Shown here piece by piece: positions 52,761-61,564 of a stretch of DNA of 64,000 nucleotides. The translations under genes were made by a program, and so were the position numbers. Under the pieces are notes generated by a model. That model had not been told where the DNA came from. It did no database searches and worked only from the letters and a program-made list of their open reading frames with translations. Each line of letters starts with the position of its first letter. Position 1 is the stretch's first letter. The DNA comes from Geobacteraceae bacterium (GTDB lineage Bacteria > Desulfobacterota > Desulfuromonadia > Geobacterales > Pseudopelobacteraceae), in contig JANXYR010000036.1 in assembly GCA_025355965.1 (NCBI GenBank), positions 1-64,000 on the forward strand, given 5' to 3'.

Positions 52761-53858
52761 ATGGAAATGGAAAACTATTACTGGATAGGTCTCAAAGCGG
52801 TTTCAGGGGTCGGTAATGTTGCCTTTCGGCGCCTTCTTGAGCGTTTTGATACACCTGAAACCGCCTTGAAGGCGTCTTCTGCGTCACTTGCCGGCATCAG
52901 GGGAATAACTCCTGCGATAATAGAGGGATTCAAAAACGCGGAATGGAAGCGTTTTGCGGAGGAGGAGTGTCGTCGGCTTGAGGCGAGTGCTGCACGTCTG
53001 GTGACATATATATCGAGTGACTACCCCAAATCCCTGTTTGAAATTTCTGATCCGCCGCCGTTTCTGTATATCAAAGGGGAGTTGCGCTCTTGTGAACTTT
53101 CAATCGCCATCGTTGGCTCGCGCCGGGCGACATCGTACGGGTTGCTGACAACCGTAAAGCTGGCCGAGGCGCTCGCCAGTCACGGAGTCTCTGTTGTGTC
53201 CGGGATGGCGCGTGGAGTCGATACTGCAGCCCATAAGGGCGCGCTCCAGGCGGGAGGAAGGAGCATCGGCGTATTGGGGTGCGGGGTTGACAAGATTTAT
53301 CCACCTGAAAATCGCTTGCTCTTCGAAGAGATGGCGTGTAAAGGGTGTCTGGTCTCTGAATTTCCGCTGGGGACCATGCCGCTGGCTGAAAATTTCCCGC
53401 GTCGCAACCGGATCATCAGTGGGCTGTCAAGTGGAGTGCTGGTTGTTGAAGCCGCTGAGAAAAGTGGTTCATTGATAACCGCTCAGTATGCCTTGGAGCA
53501 TGGCCGCGACGTTTTTGCCGTGCCGGGGAATATCTCCTTCGCCACCAGTCGCGGTTGCAACCGCCTGATCAAACAGGGGGCCAAGCTGGTGGATTGTGTT
53601 GAAGATATTCTGGAGGAACTCCCGGCCTATACGCTTGCATCTGCCGATACGCCATTGTTTCAGCCATCTCTCCGTACCTTTGCGTTGACACCGAAGGAGG
53701 CGGCAATTTATGAACTGCTTGCCCGCTCTCCGTTGCACATTGATGACATCATCTCCCAAACTGAATTGACAGCCGGAGAGGTTTCCTCTATGTTACTGCA
53801 CCTTGAACTCAAGGGAGCGGTTACACCGCTGCCCGGCACACATTACGCTGTTACTTGA
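52761..53858 (+). CDS. dprA: DNA-processing protein DprA
   Basis: The 365-residue protein has an N-terminal helix-hairpin region, the Rossmann-like core (IVGSRRATSYG, SGMARGVDTAAHKGAL, SEFPLGTMPLAENFPRRNRIISGLS) and a C-terminal winged helix. DprA loads RecA on incoming single-stranded DNA during transformation. Together with pilT it hints at natural competence. It overlaps or abuts topA and probably shares its transcript. Confidence 0.94.
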   Translation: MEMENYYWIGLKAVSGVGNVAFRRLLERFDTPETALKASSASLAGIRGITPAIIEGFKNAEWKRFAEEECRRLEASAARLVTYISSDYPKSLFEISDPPPFLYIKGELRSCELSIAIVGSRRATSYGLLTTVKLAEALASHGVSVVSGMARGVDTAAHKGALQAGGRSIGVLGCGVDKIYPPENRLLFEEMACKGCLVSEFPLGTMPLAENFPRRNRIISGLSSGVLVVEAAEKSGSLITAQYALEHGRDVFAVPGNISFATSRGCNRLIKQGAKLVDCVEDILEELPAYTLASADTPLFQPSLRTFALTPKEAAIYELLARSPLHIDDIISQTELTAGEVSSMLLHLELKGAVTPLPGTHYAVT

Positions 53859-53875
53859 TAAGGACCCTTTTACTT

Positions 53876-56179
53876 ATGTCGAAAAACCTTGTTATCGTAG
53901 AATCCCCCGCCAAGGGGAAAACCATAGAAAAATTCCTTGGCCCGGACTTTAAAGTCCTGGCTTCGTTCGGACATGTGCGTGCCCTCCCGAGTAAGCAGGG
54001 TTCAGTGGATATTGAGAAGGGGTTTGAGCCGAAGTATCATGTCCTTCCTGAAAGTAAAAAACATCTTGATGCAATAAAAGATGCGCTTAAGGGGGCGGAT
54101 CGACTGTTGCTGGCAACTGACCCCGACCGTGAAGGGGAAGCGATCTCCTGGCATCTGCTGGCGGCACTCGGCCTAGATAAAAAGAACCCAGGCATCAAAA
54201 TCCAGCGGGTTGAGTTTCACGAGATCACCAAAGAGGCGATTTTGCATGCCGTTCAAAATCCAAGAGACATAGCGCTTGACCTGGTGGACGCACAGCAGGC
54301 TCGTTCGATTCTGGACTATCTGGTCGGCTTCAATCTCTCACCTTTTCTCTGGAAAAAGATCCGTTACGGGCTTTCCGCCGGACGTGTCCAATCGGTAGCG
54401 CTTCGGCTGGTTTGTGAACGTGAGAAGGAAATACTGGCCTTCAATGAACAGGAATACTGGACTGTTGCCGCTCGCCTGGGCGTTGCGGCGAGTCAGGAGT
54501 TTAAGGCCGGTCTGGTAGAAGTTGGCGGTAAAAAACTTGGCAAGTTCGACATTCCCGGCGAGGAGGTTGCGACAGCGCTCAAAGCGGCGCTGCAATCTGG
54601 CAGTTACAAGGTCGCCAAGGTCACCAAAACCGAGAAAAAACGCAATCCTTCGCCACCTTTTACAACCTCTACGCTGCAGCAGGAGGCATCGCGCAAACTG
54701 GGGTTCTCGGCCAAGAAAACCATGTCAACTGCGCAGAAGCTGTACGAAGGTATTGATATTGGAGAAGAGGGGACGGTTGGTCTCATAACCTATATGCGTA
54801 CCGACAGCGTCAACCTTTCAACACTGGCTCTGGCGGATGCCCACGACGTTATCTCCGCTGCATACGGCAAGGAGTATGCGCTTGCCAAACCACGCATATT
54901 CAAAACAAAATCCAAAAATGCCCAGGAAGCTCATGAAGCTGTCCGGCCAACCTACATTGCCAAGACCCCGGTTGAATTGAAGAAGCATCTGACGCCTGAT
55001 TTGTATAAACTGTATGAGCTGATCTGGAAAAGAACCGTTGCCTGCCAGATGGCCGAAGCGCTGCTCGATCAGACATCGGTTGATATTACTGCAGAGCTGT
55101 CCGTACCACCAGCCAGCGGCCCTTTTGCCGGGTCAGGCCGGGCTGGACTACGTGCAGCCGGTACGGTTATCCGTTTCCCCGGTTTCATGAAGTTGTACAT
55201 CGAAGGGCTCGATGATCAGGATGAGGAAAAAGAGGGGCTGCTACCGGCCATGAGCGAGGGTGCCGCTCTCAAACTTCATGAAGTTCTCCCCGAACAGCAT
55301 TTCACACAGCCGCCTCCACGCTATACCGAGGCTACCCTGGTTAAGACGCTGGAGGAGTACGGTATCGGCCGCCCATCTACTTTTGCCTCTATCATGAATA
55401 CACTGGTCGAGAGGAAATATGCCCGCCTCGATAAGAAGCGCTTCTTCCCCGAAGATGTTGGTATGGTTGTTAGCGACCTGCTAACGGCTCATTTCCAGAA
55501 GTATGTTGACTATAATTTTACCGCTGGACTGGAAGAGGAGCTGGACCAGGTCTCGCGTGGCGAAAAAGAGTGGAAACCGCTGCTCAAAGAGTTCTGGGAG
55601 CCGTTTATCGCCCTTCTGAAGCAGAAAGAGGGTGAAGTCAACAAGGCTGATTTGACAACAGAGGCGACCGATGAGGTCTGTCCTGAATGCGGCAAACCAC
55701 TGGTCGTGAAACTAGGTAAACGTGGCAAATTCATCGCCTGTTCCGGCTTTCAGGAAGGGTGTAAATATACCCGCAATGTTGATCAAGATGGTGAAATTGT
55801 AGAACCGGTTGTTTCAGAAGAAAAATGCGAAAAATGCGGACTACCGATGCTGATCAAGGATGGTCGCTTTGGCAAATATCTGGCCTGTTCCGGTTATCCG
55901 GCCTGCAAAAATATCCAGCCGTTGGTCAAGCCGCTCAACACCGGCGTAGTCTGTCCGGAGTGCAAGGAAGGGCAGCTGATCGAAAAGAAATCCCGCTTCG
56001 GCAAACTCTTCTACTCATGCAATCAATATCCGAAGTGCAAGTTTGCGCTGTGGGATCTACCGGTGGAAAGTCCCTGCCCGAAATGCGGTTTCCCGCTGCT
56101 GGTCAAAAAGATCTACAAACGCAAGGGTGAGTTTTTGAAGTGTCCCAAAGAGGGCTGTGACTACAACAGCAGCGAGTGA
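53876..56179 (+). CDS. topA: DNA topoisomerase I
   Basis: The 767-residue enzyme starts at ATG 53876 (MSKNLVIVESPAKGK); AAGGA is upstream. A Toprim domain (DPDREGEAI), the catalytic Tyr306 (ITYMRTDS) and the gated core are present. Four C-terminal zinc ribbons follow (CPECGK, CEKCGL, CPECKE, CPKCGF with their second cysteine pairs). It relaxes negative supercoils. Confidence 0.96.
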   Translation: MSKNLVIVESPAKGKTIEKFLGPDFKVLASFGHVRALPSKQGSVDIEKGFEPKYHVLPESKKHLDAIKDALKGADRLLLATDPDREGEAISWHLLAALGLDKKNPGIKIQRVEFHEITKEAILHAVQNPRDIALDLVDAQQARSILDYLVGFNLSPFLWKKIRYGLSAGRVQSVALRLVCEREKEILAFNEQEYWTVAARLGVAASQEFKAGLVEVGGKKLGKFDIPGEEVATALKAALQSGSYKVAKVTKTEKKRNPSPPFTTSTLQQEASRKLGFSAKKTMSTAQKLYEGIDIGEEGTVGLITYMRTDSVNLSTLALADAHDVISAAYGKEYALAKPRIFKTKSKNAQEAHEAVRPTYIAKTPVELKKHLTPDLYKLYELIWKRTVACQMAEALLDQTSVDITAELSVPPASGPFAGSGRAGLRAAGTVIRFPGFMKLYIEGLDDQDEEKEGLLPAMSEGAALKLHEVLPEQHFTQPPPRYTEATLVKTLEEYGIGRPSTFASIMNTLVERKYARLDKKRFFPEDVGMVVSDLLTAHFQKYVDYNFTAGLEEELDQVSRGEKEWKPLLKEFWEPFIALLKQKEGEVNKADLTTEATDEVCPECGKPLVVKLGKRGKFIACSGFQEGCKYTRNVDQDGEIVEPVVSEEKCEKCGLPMLIKDGRFGKYLACSGYPACKNIQPLVKPLNTGVVCPECKEGQLIEKKSRFGKLFYSCNQYPKCKFALWDLPVESPCPKCGFPLLVKKIYKRKGEFLKCPKEGCDYNSSE

Positions 56180-56201
56180 ATTAAATTATTCGGATGACCA
56201 A

Positions 56202-56270
56202 GAGGCATGGGTTATGGGAACTTTCGGACTACGGTACGAATCTTCCCAGTCGCCCGTGCCTCACTTTTTA
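56202..56270 (+). terminator. long hairpin between topA and trmFO
   Basis: gaggcatggg at 56202-56211 can pair with cccgtgcctc at 56253-56262 (one G-U), with an inner pairing of gggaa and ttccc, followed by actttttat. It resembles a terminator or read-through attenuator between the two genes. Confidence 0.65.
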
Positions 56271-56282
56271 TGAGGAAAAATA

Positions 56283-57590
56283 ATGTCTGAAAAGAGTATT
56301 ACCATCATAGGTGGCGGCTTGGCTGGTTGCGAAGCCGCTTGGCAGGCTGCGCAGCGCGGCATCTCCGTTGTCATCTATGAGATGAAGCCGGTAAAGTTCT
56401 CACCTGCCCACGAATTGCCAGGGTTGGCAGAGCTGGTCTGTTCCAATTCATTACGCGGTATTTCGCTTGATAACGCTGTGGGACTGCTCAAAGAGGAGCT
56501 GCGCCGTTGCGGCTCTTTGACAATGGAGGCTGCCGAAGCAACCTCCGTTGCGGCAGGTGGCGCACTGGCGGTTGATCGCCAGCTTTTTTCTGATTACGTT
56601 ACTGCCAGGATTGAATCTCACCCGCTGATCCGGATTGAACGGAGTGAATCAACCTCCATTCCGACTGAAGGTGTTGTTGTCATCGCCTCCGGTCCGCTCA
56701 CGAGTGATGCGCTGGCGACTTCGCTAGCCGAGCTGACCGGCGACCGCCTCTATTTCTATGACGCCATCGCTCCAATTGTTGCCGCCGATTCACTCGATAT
56801 GACGAAAGTTTTTGCCGCCTCTCGCTATGGCAAGGGGGATGGCGATGATTATCTCAACTGTCCGCTCAATGAGGAGGAATATCTAAAGTTTATCGATGAA
56901 CTGAATCGCGGCGAGAAGGTCCCGGCACGTGATTTTGAAAAGGTTGTCCATTTTGAAGGGTGCATGCCGGTTGAAGAGCTCGCATTGCGTGGTGTAGAAA
57001 CACTGCGCTTCGGACCGATGAAGCCGGTGGGATTGCTCAACCCGCATACCGGTCATGAGGCTCACGCGGTCATTCAACTACGCGCCGAAAATCGGGAGAA
57101 AACCATGTATAATCTGGTCGGTTTTCAGACCAAGCTTACCTGGCCGGAGCAGCGCCGTGTTTTTCGCATGATACCCGGATTGGAGGGGGCTGAATTTGTC
57201 CGTCTTGGTTCGATGCACCGTAATACATTTATCAACTCTCCGGCGCTTTTGGAAACAACCCAGCAACTAAAGAGTGATCCGCGTATTATCTTCGCTGGTC
57301 AGATCACCGGAGTGGAGGGCTATGTGGAGTCAGCGGCCAGTGGCTTTTTGGCCGGTATAGCTGCTGTTGCGTTTGTTCAAGGCAAACTCATTCCTGTACC
57401 GTCACCGGAAACCGCCCTGGGTGCCCTGATGCACCACATTACGAATGCTGATGTAAAACATTTCCAGCCGATGAATGTGAACTACGGACTCTTTCCTGAG
57501 TTGCCTGGGAGAATCAAGAAGAAGGAACGGCGGCAGAAGCTGGCGGAGCGGGCGTTGGTTGCGCTGGAAGAGTGGAGAGAAAGTTTGTGA
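56283..57590 (+). CDS. trmFO: methylenetetrahydrofolate-tRNA-(uracil-5-)-methyltransferase TrmFO
   Basis: A 435-residue flavoprotein: FAD-binding [14 protein letters not shown] at the N terminus, then CSNSLRG, the CPLNEEEY block, and [16 protein letters not shown] at the C terminus. It makes ribothymidine 54 in tRNA using methylenetetrahydrofolate. GAGGAAA precedes the ATG. The 165 bases after it (57591-57755) hold no gene. Confidence 0.95.
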   Translation: MSEKSITIIGGGLAGCEAAWQAAQRGISVVIYEMKPVKFSPAHELPGLAELVCSNSLRGISLDNAVGLLKEELRRCGSLTMEAAEATSVAAGGALAVDRQLFSDYVTARIESHPLIRIERSESTSIPTEGVVVIASGPLTSDALATSLAELTGDRLYFYDAIAPIVAADSLDMTKVFAASRYGKGDGDDYLNCPLNEEEYLKFIDELNRGEKVPARDFEKVVHFEGCMPVEELALRGVETLRFGPMKPVGLLNPHTGHEAHAVIQLRAENREKTMYNLVGFQTKLTWPEQRRVFRMIPGLEGAEFVRLGSMHRNTFINSPALLETTQQLKSDPRIIFAGQITGVEGYVESAASGFLAGIAAVAFVQGKLIPVPSPETALGALMHHITNADVKHFQPMNVNYGLFPELPGRIKKKERRQKLAERALVALEEWRESL

Positions 57591-57755
57591 AACAGAGAAC
57601 AACAGAAAAAGCTCAAAAATTTGTTTCTTGATTAAATGACTTGATAAGTTTCAGTTTGTTTGTTTACTATCTATAAGTAGAAGGCTTTTTATATGTTGCT
57701 CGCATAGAAGCGCCTACTTTTGGTCGTTGCTTTCTGTTTTAAGAAGGATTTTAGA

Positions 57756-59036
57756 ATGGCTAATGAAAATACAGATCCCCTCAAGCGGGTTGAAGACCAG
57801 CTGAAAAAATGTGTCAAATGTGGCGCCTGCCGTACCAACTGTCCGGCTTTCAGCGCTTTTCAGCGGGAACCTGCTGTAGCGCGTGGAAAAATTGCGTTGG
57901 CGCAGCATATTCTGACAGACGATATTGATCTGGACGACCAGACTTATCTTGCTATGTCCAAATGTCTGCTCTGTGGCAGCTGCGTTGATAAATGCCCCAA
58001 CGATGTGCCGACCGATGAGATCGTTATCGCAGCCCGCGAGTCGCTGGCAAAGAAGCGTGGTCTGACCACGTTTCATGCCGCAGTTGGCCAGGTAATCAAG
58101 AATAGAACCGGTATGAAGATGGGGGCCAAGATGGCTTCGCTTTTGGGGCCGCTCTTCTTTAAAAAGATCCCTGAAACATCCGGTCTCCGTCTACGCTTTC
58201 CGCTGCCGTTCGTTGGTAACAAGCGCTATATTCCGAAAATTGCCAAAAAAAGCTTTATTGATCAGCATCCCGAAGTCATCCCGGGTGAACCTGGCAAGCC
58301 GCGCATCGCCTTTTTTGTCGGTTGTATGACCAATTTTGTTTATACCGATGTTGGTGAGGCTGCTCTGTCCCTGTTTCGTCACCTTGGCTGTACGATAATT
58401 ATTCCCAAAGGTCAACAGTGCTGTGGGTTGCCGGGTATGTCGGGTGGTGATCTCGGAACAGTGCGTGAATTGGCCGAAAAAAACCTGGCTGAATTCGAAA
58501 AATACGAAGTGGATTATGTCATGAGCGCCTGTGCCACCTGCGGCGGTGCTCTGCATCGCCTGTATCCACTGGTGGTAGGAAAGCGCAATCCTGAGTTGCG
58601 TGAGCGTTTGGAAGCTCTGGCTAAAAAAACCGTGGATGCGTCACAGTTGCTGCAGCAGTTGGGACTTGATCCCTCTGAGACTGGTATCAGTGAAAATATC
58701 CGTATCACCTATCACGACCCATGTCATCTCCGTACACGCGGTGTGGTAAAACAGCCACGCGAACTGCTAAAGGCTGTTCCTGGTGTTGAACTGGTTGAGA
58801 TGGATGGGGCTGACAAATGTTGCGGTCTGGGTGGGACATTTAATGTTTATCACTATGATTCGTCCATGAATATCAATAACGGTAAGAGCGAAGCTATTGT
58901 TGCTACCGGTGCTCAGATTGTTGCTACCGGTTGTCCAGGCTGCATGATGCAGCTTTCTGATGGCCTCAAACAGCATGGCTCGAACGTGGAAGTTATGCAT
59001 ACGTTGCAGTTGCTGGCGAGTAGGCTCAAGAAGTAA
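57756..59036 (+). CDS. GlcF/LutA-like iron-sulfur protein
   Basis: The 426-residue protein starts at ATG 57756 after AAGGA. Two [4Fe-4S] ferredoxin motifs come first (CVKCGACRTNCP, CLLCGSCVDKCP), then two CCG domains (GCMTNFVYTD with QQCCGLPG; HDPCHLRTRG with DKCCGLGG). It matches glycolate oxidase iron-sulfur subunit or the CCG part of heterodisulfide-reductase-type complexes. No FAD subunit is in the window, so its partner is unknown. Confidence 0.87.
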   Translation: MANENTDPLKRVEDQLKKCVKCGACRTNCPAFSAFQREPAVARGKIALAQHILTDDIDLDDQTYLAMSKCLLCGSCVDKCPNDVPTDEIVIAARESLAKKRGLTTFHAAVGQVIKNRTGMKMGAKMASLLGPLFFKKIPETSGLRLRFPLPFVGNKRYIPKIAKKSFIDQHPEVIPGEPGKPRIAFFVGCMTNFVYTDVGEAALSLFRHLGCTIIIPKGQQCCGLPGMSGGDLGTVRELAEKNLAEFEKYEVDYVMSACATCGGALHRLYPLVVGKRNPELRERLEALAKKTVDASQLLQQLGLDPSETGISENIRITYHDPCHLRTRGVVKQPRELLKAVPGVELVEMDGADKCCGLGGTFNVYHYDSSMNINNGKSEAIVATGAQIVATGCPGCMMQLSDGLKQHGSNVEVMHTLQLLASRLKK

Positions 59037-59110
59037 AGCTGTTATTTTATTGGCAGTAAACTTGTTTTTATTCAGCCTGTTAATATATTATTTACGCTGA
59101 AGGAATTTTA

Positions 59111-59138
59111 TTGACATTGTAAAGCAAATTGTATACAA
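59111..59138 (+). promoter_or_regulatory. promoter and palindromic operator of the XRE-cupin gene
   Basis: TTGACA at 59111-59116 and TATACA at 59132-59137 could be the -35 and -10, though with a short 15-base spacer. The 10-bp perfect palindrome ttgtatacaa (59129-59138) covers the -10. This suggests binding of the encoded regulator to its own promoter. Confidence 0.45.
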
Positions 59139-59184
59139 ACCCCGCATGGAAACTGAGTTTTACTATTCATAGTCAGGGGTTTGG

Positions 59185-59748
59185 ATGCGCGAGTTTAACA
59201 TTGGGGCTAAAATAAAGAAGCTCCGACTTTCAAAAAAACTGACCCTACAAGCTGTTGCCAAAGAGACCGGGTTTTCTCCTGCCCTCATTTCTCAGATCGA
59301 AAATAATAATGTTTCACCTCCGATTGCTACTCTCTCCAGAATCGCTAAATTTTTTGATGTAAAAATAGGCGTTTTCTTTACAGAAGACGAAGAAGAATGC
59401 CGCTTTGAAGTTGTTCGTTCTCATGAACGCAAAGCGATCCCTCGCGTTATCTCCAAGGCTGGCACAAGCCAAGGATATTCCTACGAATCACTTTCATTTC
59501 ACAAACAAAACAAGAAAATGGAACCCTTCCTTCTTTCTATCACCGAAAAAGCGCTTGAAGAGAATACCTACAGCCATGACGGTGAAGAATTCCTCTTCGT
59601 TATGAGTGGGACTGCAGAACTTGTCCTTGATGAAAAGCGAATTGTTCTGGAAGAGGGTGACTGTGTTTATTTTGATTCATCATTAAAACACCGTCTGCTT
59701 TCAAAGGATGGCGCTGAAGTTAAAGTATTGGCTGTTGTCACAAGATAG
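59185..59748 (+). CDS. XRE-cupin transcriptional regulator
   Basis: The 187-residue protein has an N-terminal Cro-type helix-turn-helix (KKLTLQAVAKETGFSPALISQIENN) and a C-terminal cupin (about 110-185; YSHDGEEFLFVMSGTAELVLDE). Such regulators usually control amino acid, polyamine or organic-acid use, with the cupin as sensor. It is encoded right before the acyl-CoA carboxylase genes with a gap of 58 bases and probably controls them. Confidence 0.92.
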   Translation: MREFNIGAKIKKLRLSKKLTLQAVAKETGFSPALISQIENNNVSPPIATLSRIAKFFDVKIGVFFTEDEEECRFEVVRSHERKAIPRVISKAGTSQGYSYESLSFHKQNKKMEPFLLSITEKALEENTYSHDGEEFLFVMSGTAELVLDEKRIVLEEGDCVYFDSSLKHRLLSKDGAEVKVLAVVTR

Positions 59749-59806
59749 AGCCCCTGCAAAACCAACTCAGGTTGTTGATATACATTAAACTGGAAGGATG
59801 GCGAAG

Positions 59807-61531
59807 ATGTCAAAAACTGTAATTAAACCATCACTGAAAAACCCGTTTGCACCTGCTGAAACACTTGAATTTACGATTCCAGGTGAAATACCAGGGAAAA
59901 AAGGGGGCTACGAAGAGGCCATGCATGCAGGCCACGACCTGATCCAGCGCCCGACCAAATCGGTCAGTATTGCCCAGATTGAAAAGCAGCACTTCAAAAA
60001 ACGGATGACTGTCTGGGAACGCCTTCGTGTGTTAACAGAAAATGAACCAAATATTTTGTTCCAAAACTGGGGTAAGAATTTGGATGGAGCTTCTCTGGTC
60101 ACTGGCATTCTTAATGTCAATGGTCGTGACGTTGCGGTTTATGGCCACGATTTTACGGTACGGGCCGGTTCTATTGATGCTACAAATGGCCGCAAACTGG
60201 CCCTGCTATTCCAGATGGCCGGTGAAAAGGGTATTCCGTTGATAGGCATGAACGACTCTGCCGGTGCTTTTGTACCTGCTGGGGTGGGTGGTCTGGACGG
60301 TTATGCCGAAGCTTTTACGGCGCTTCGCAAAATAAGCGGTGTTGTCCCCTCAATCATGTGTATGTTCGGCTTCAACGCCGGCGGCGGTAGCTATCTTCCC
60401 CGCCAGGGGAGCTTCCTGATCCAGCCGCAGGACACTTTTTTCGGTCTGACAGGTCCTGGAGTTGTTAAATCTGTTCTTGGTGAAGATGTGACCCCTGAAG
60501 AGTTGGGTGGACCCAAGGTTCATGGGCAGTCCGGAGTCGCAGACATGACGGTCGAGGACGAAGTGGATGCGTTGCGTACTGCATTGCAGTTGCTTTCCTA
60601 TCTCCCTGACAACAACAGCGTTATGGCCCGTTTCCGTGAAACCAGCGATCCGCTGGATCGCAAAACCTGGGAGATCAACACTCTGCTTAAAAAAGCCTTT
60701 AACTCTCCCACCGGCTTTAACACTCCATTTGATGTCTCTATTATGATTCAGCAGATCTGTGATCATGGTGACTATTTTGAACTGCAGCGTGATCGGGCCC
60801 GCGAAGCCGTTACAGCCCTCGGGCGTCTGGGTGGCAACGTCGTCGGCTTTGTCGCCAACAATAGTGCGGTTTCCTCAGGTCAGATTACGGTTGATTCCGC
60901 TTACAAGATCGCCCGCTTCAACCGTTTCTGCAATATTTACAACATCCCGATGATCTTCATGGAAGATACTACCGGCTTTCTGCCGGGACGCGAGCAGGAA
61001 GGGCGCGGCATTGTTCAGGCTGGTCGTGCCATGTTGGATTCCATCGTCGATATCAGAACGCCACGTATCCTGTTGATCATACGCAATGCCTACGGCGGGG
61101 CGTATGCTTCTTACAACAACTACCCTACCGGTGCAGATTTGGTACTGGCACTCCCCACGACCCGTCTGGCGGTCATGGGACCGGCCGGCAAAGAGTTTGT
61201 CTACAAGGACGAAGTGCGCAAGATGCGTGCTGCCGTTGCCGACCGTGTTAAGCATGGTGTTCAGGAACGCGTTGCCGCCGGTATGTCGCCTGGTGAAGCC
61301 AAAATGGATGCCGAAAAGGATGCCGCTGACTGGCTGAAAATTGAGGATGCCGCCTTGAACATGCGCTATGAAAAAGAACTTATGAATCCGAAAGAGGGTC
61401 TGGCTCTTGGCTCTATCTCTTCTCTTGTTATGCCGACAGACCTGCGCAAGGTGCTGGGGGAGAATATGAACTTCTTCCTGCGTCACTACAAGCCAGGACC
61501 AATGCAGGCCGTGCAGCGCGAGTTCCATTAA
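59807..61531 (+). CDS. acyl-CoA carboxylase carboxyltransferase subunit
   Basis: The 574-residue protein is of the PccB/MmdA carboxyltransferase family. I start at ATG 59807 (GAAGGA eight bases upstream); ATG 59798 overlaps the site. It has [41 protein letters not shown] (read here in parts), [13 protein letters not shown] and the second crotonase half with [12 protein letters not shown] and NAYGGAYAS. It transfers carboxyl from biotin to an acyl-CoA. The biotin carboxylase follows 33 bases later. Confidence 0.93.
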   Translation: MSKTVIKPSLKNPFAPAETLEFTIPGEIPGKKGGYEEAMHAGHDLIQRPTKSVSIAQIEKQHFKKRMTVWERLRVLTENEPNILFQNWGKNLDGASLVTGILNVNGRDVAVYGHDFTVRAGSIDATNGRKLALLFQMAGEKGIPLIGMNDSAGAFVPAGVGGLDGYAEAFTALRKISGVVPSIMCMFGFNAGGGSYLPRQGSFLIQPQDTFFGLTGPGVVKSVLGEDVTPEELGGPKVHGQSGVADMTVEDEVDALRTALQLLSYLPDNNSVMARFRETSDPLDRKTWEINTLLKKAFNSPTGFNTPFDVSIMIQQICDHGDYFELQRDRAREAVTALGRLGGNVVGFVANNSAVSSGQITVDSAYKIARFNRFCNIYNIPMIFMEDTTGFLPGREQEGRGIVQAGRAMLDSIVDIRTPRILLIIRNAYGGAYASYNNYPTGADLVLALPTTRLAVMGPAGKEFVYKDEVRKMRAAVADRVKHGVQERVAAGMSPGEAKMDAEKDAADWLKIEDAALNMRYEKELMNPKEGLALGSISSLVMPTDLRKVLGENMNFFLRHYKPGPMQAVQREFH

Positions 61532-61564
61532 TTTTATTCATTCCAGATTGGAGATATTGATACC

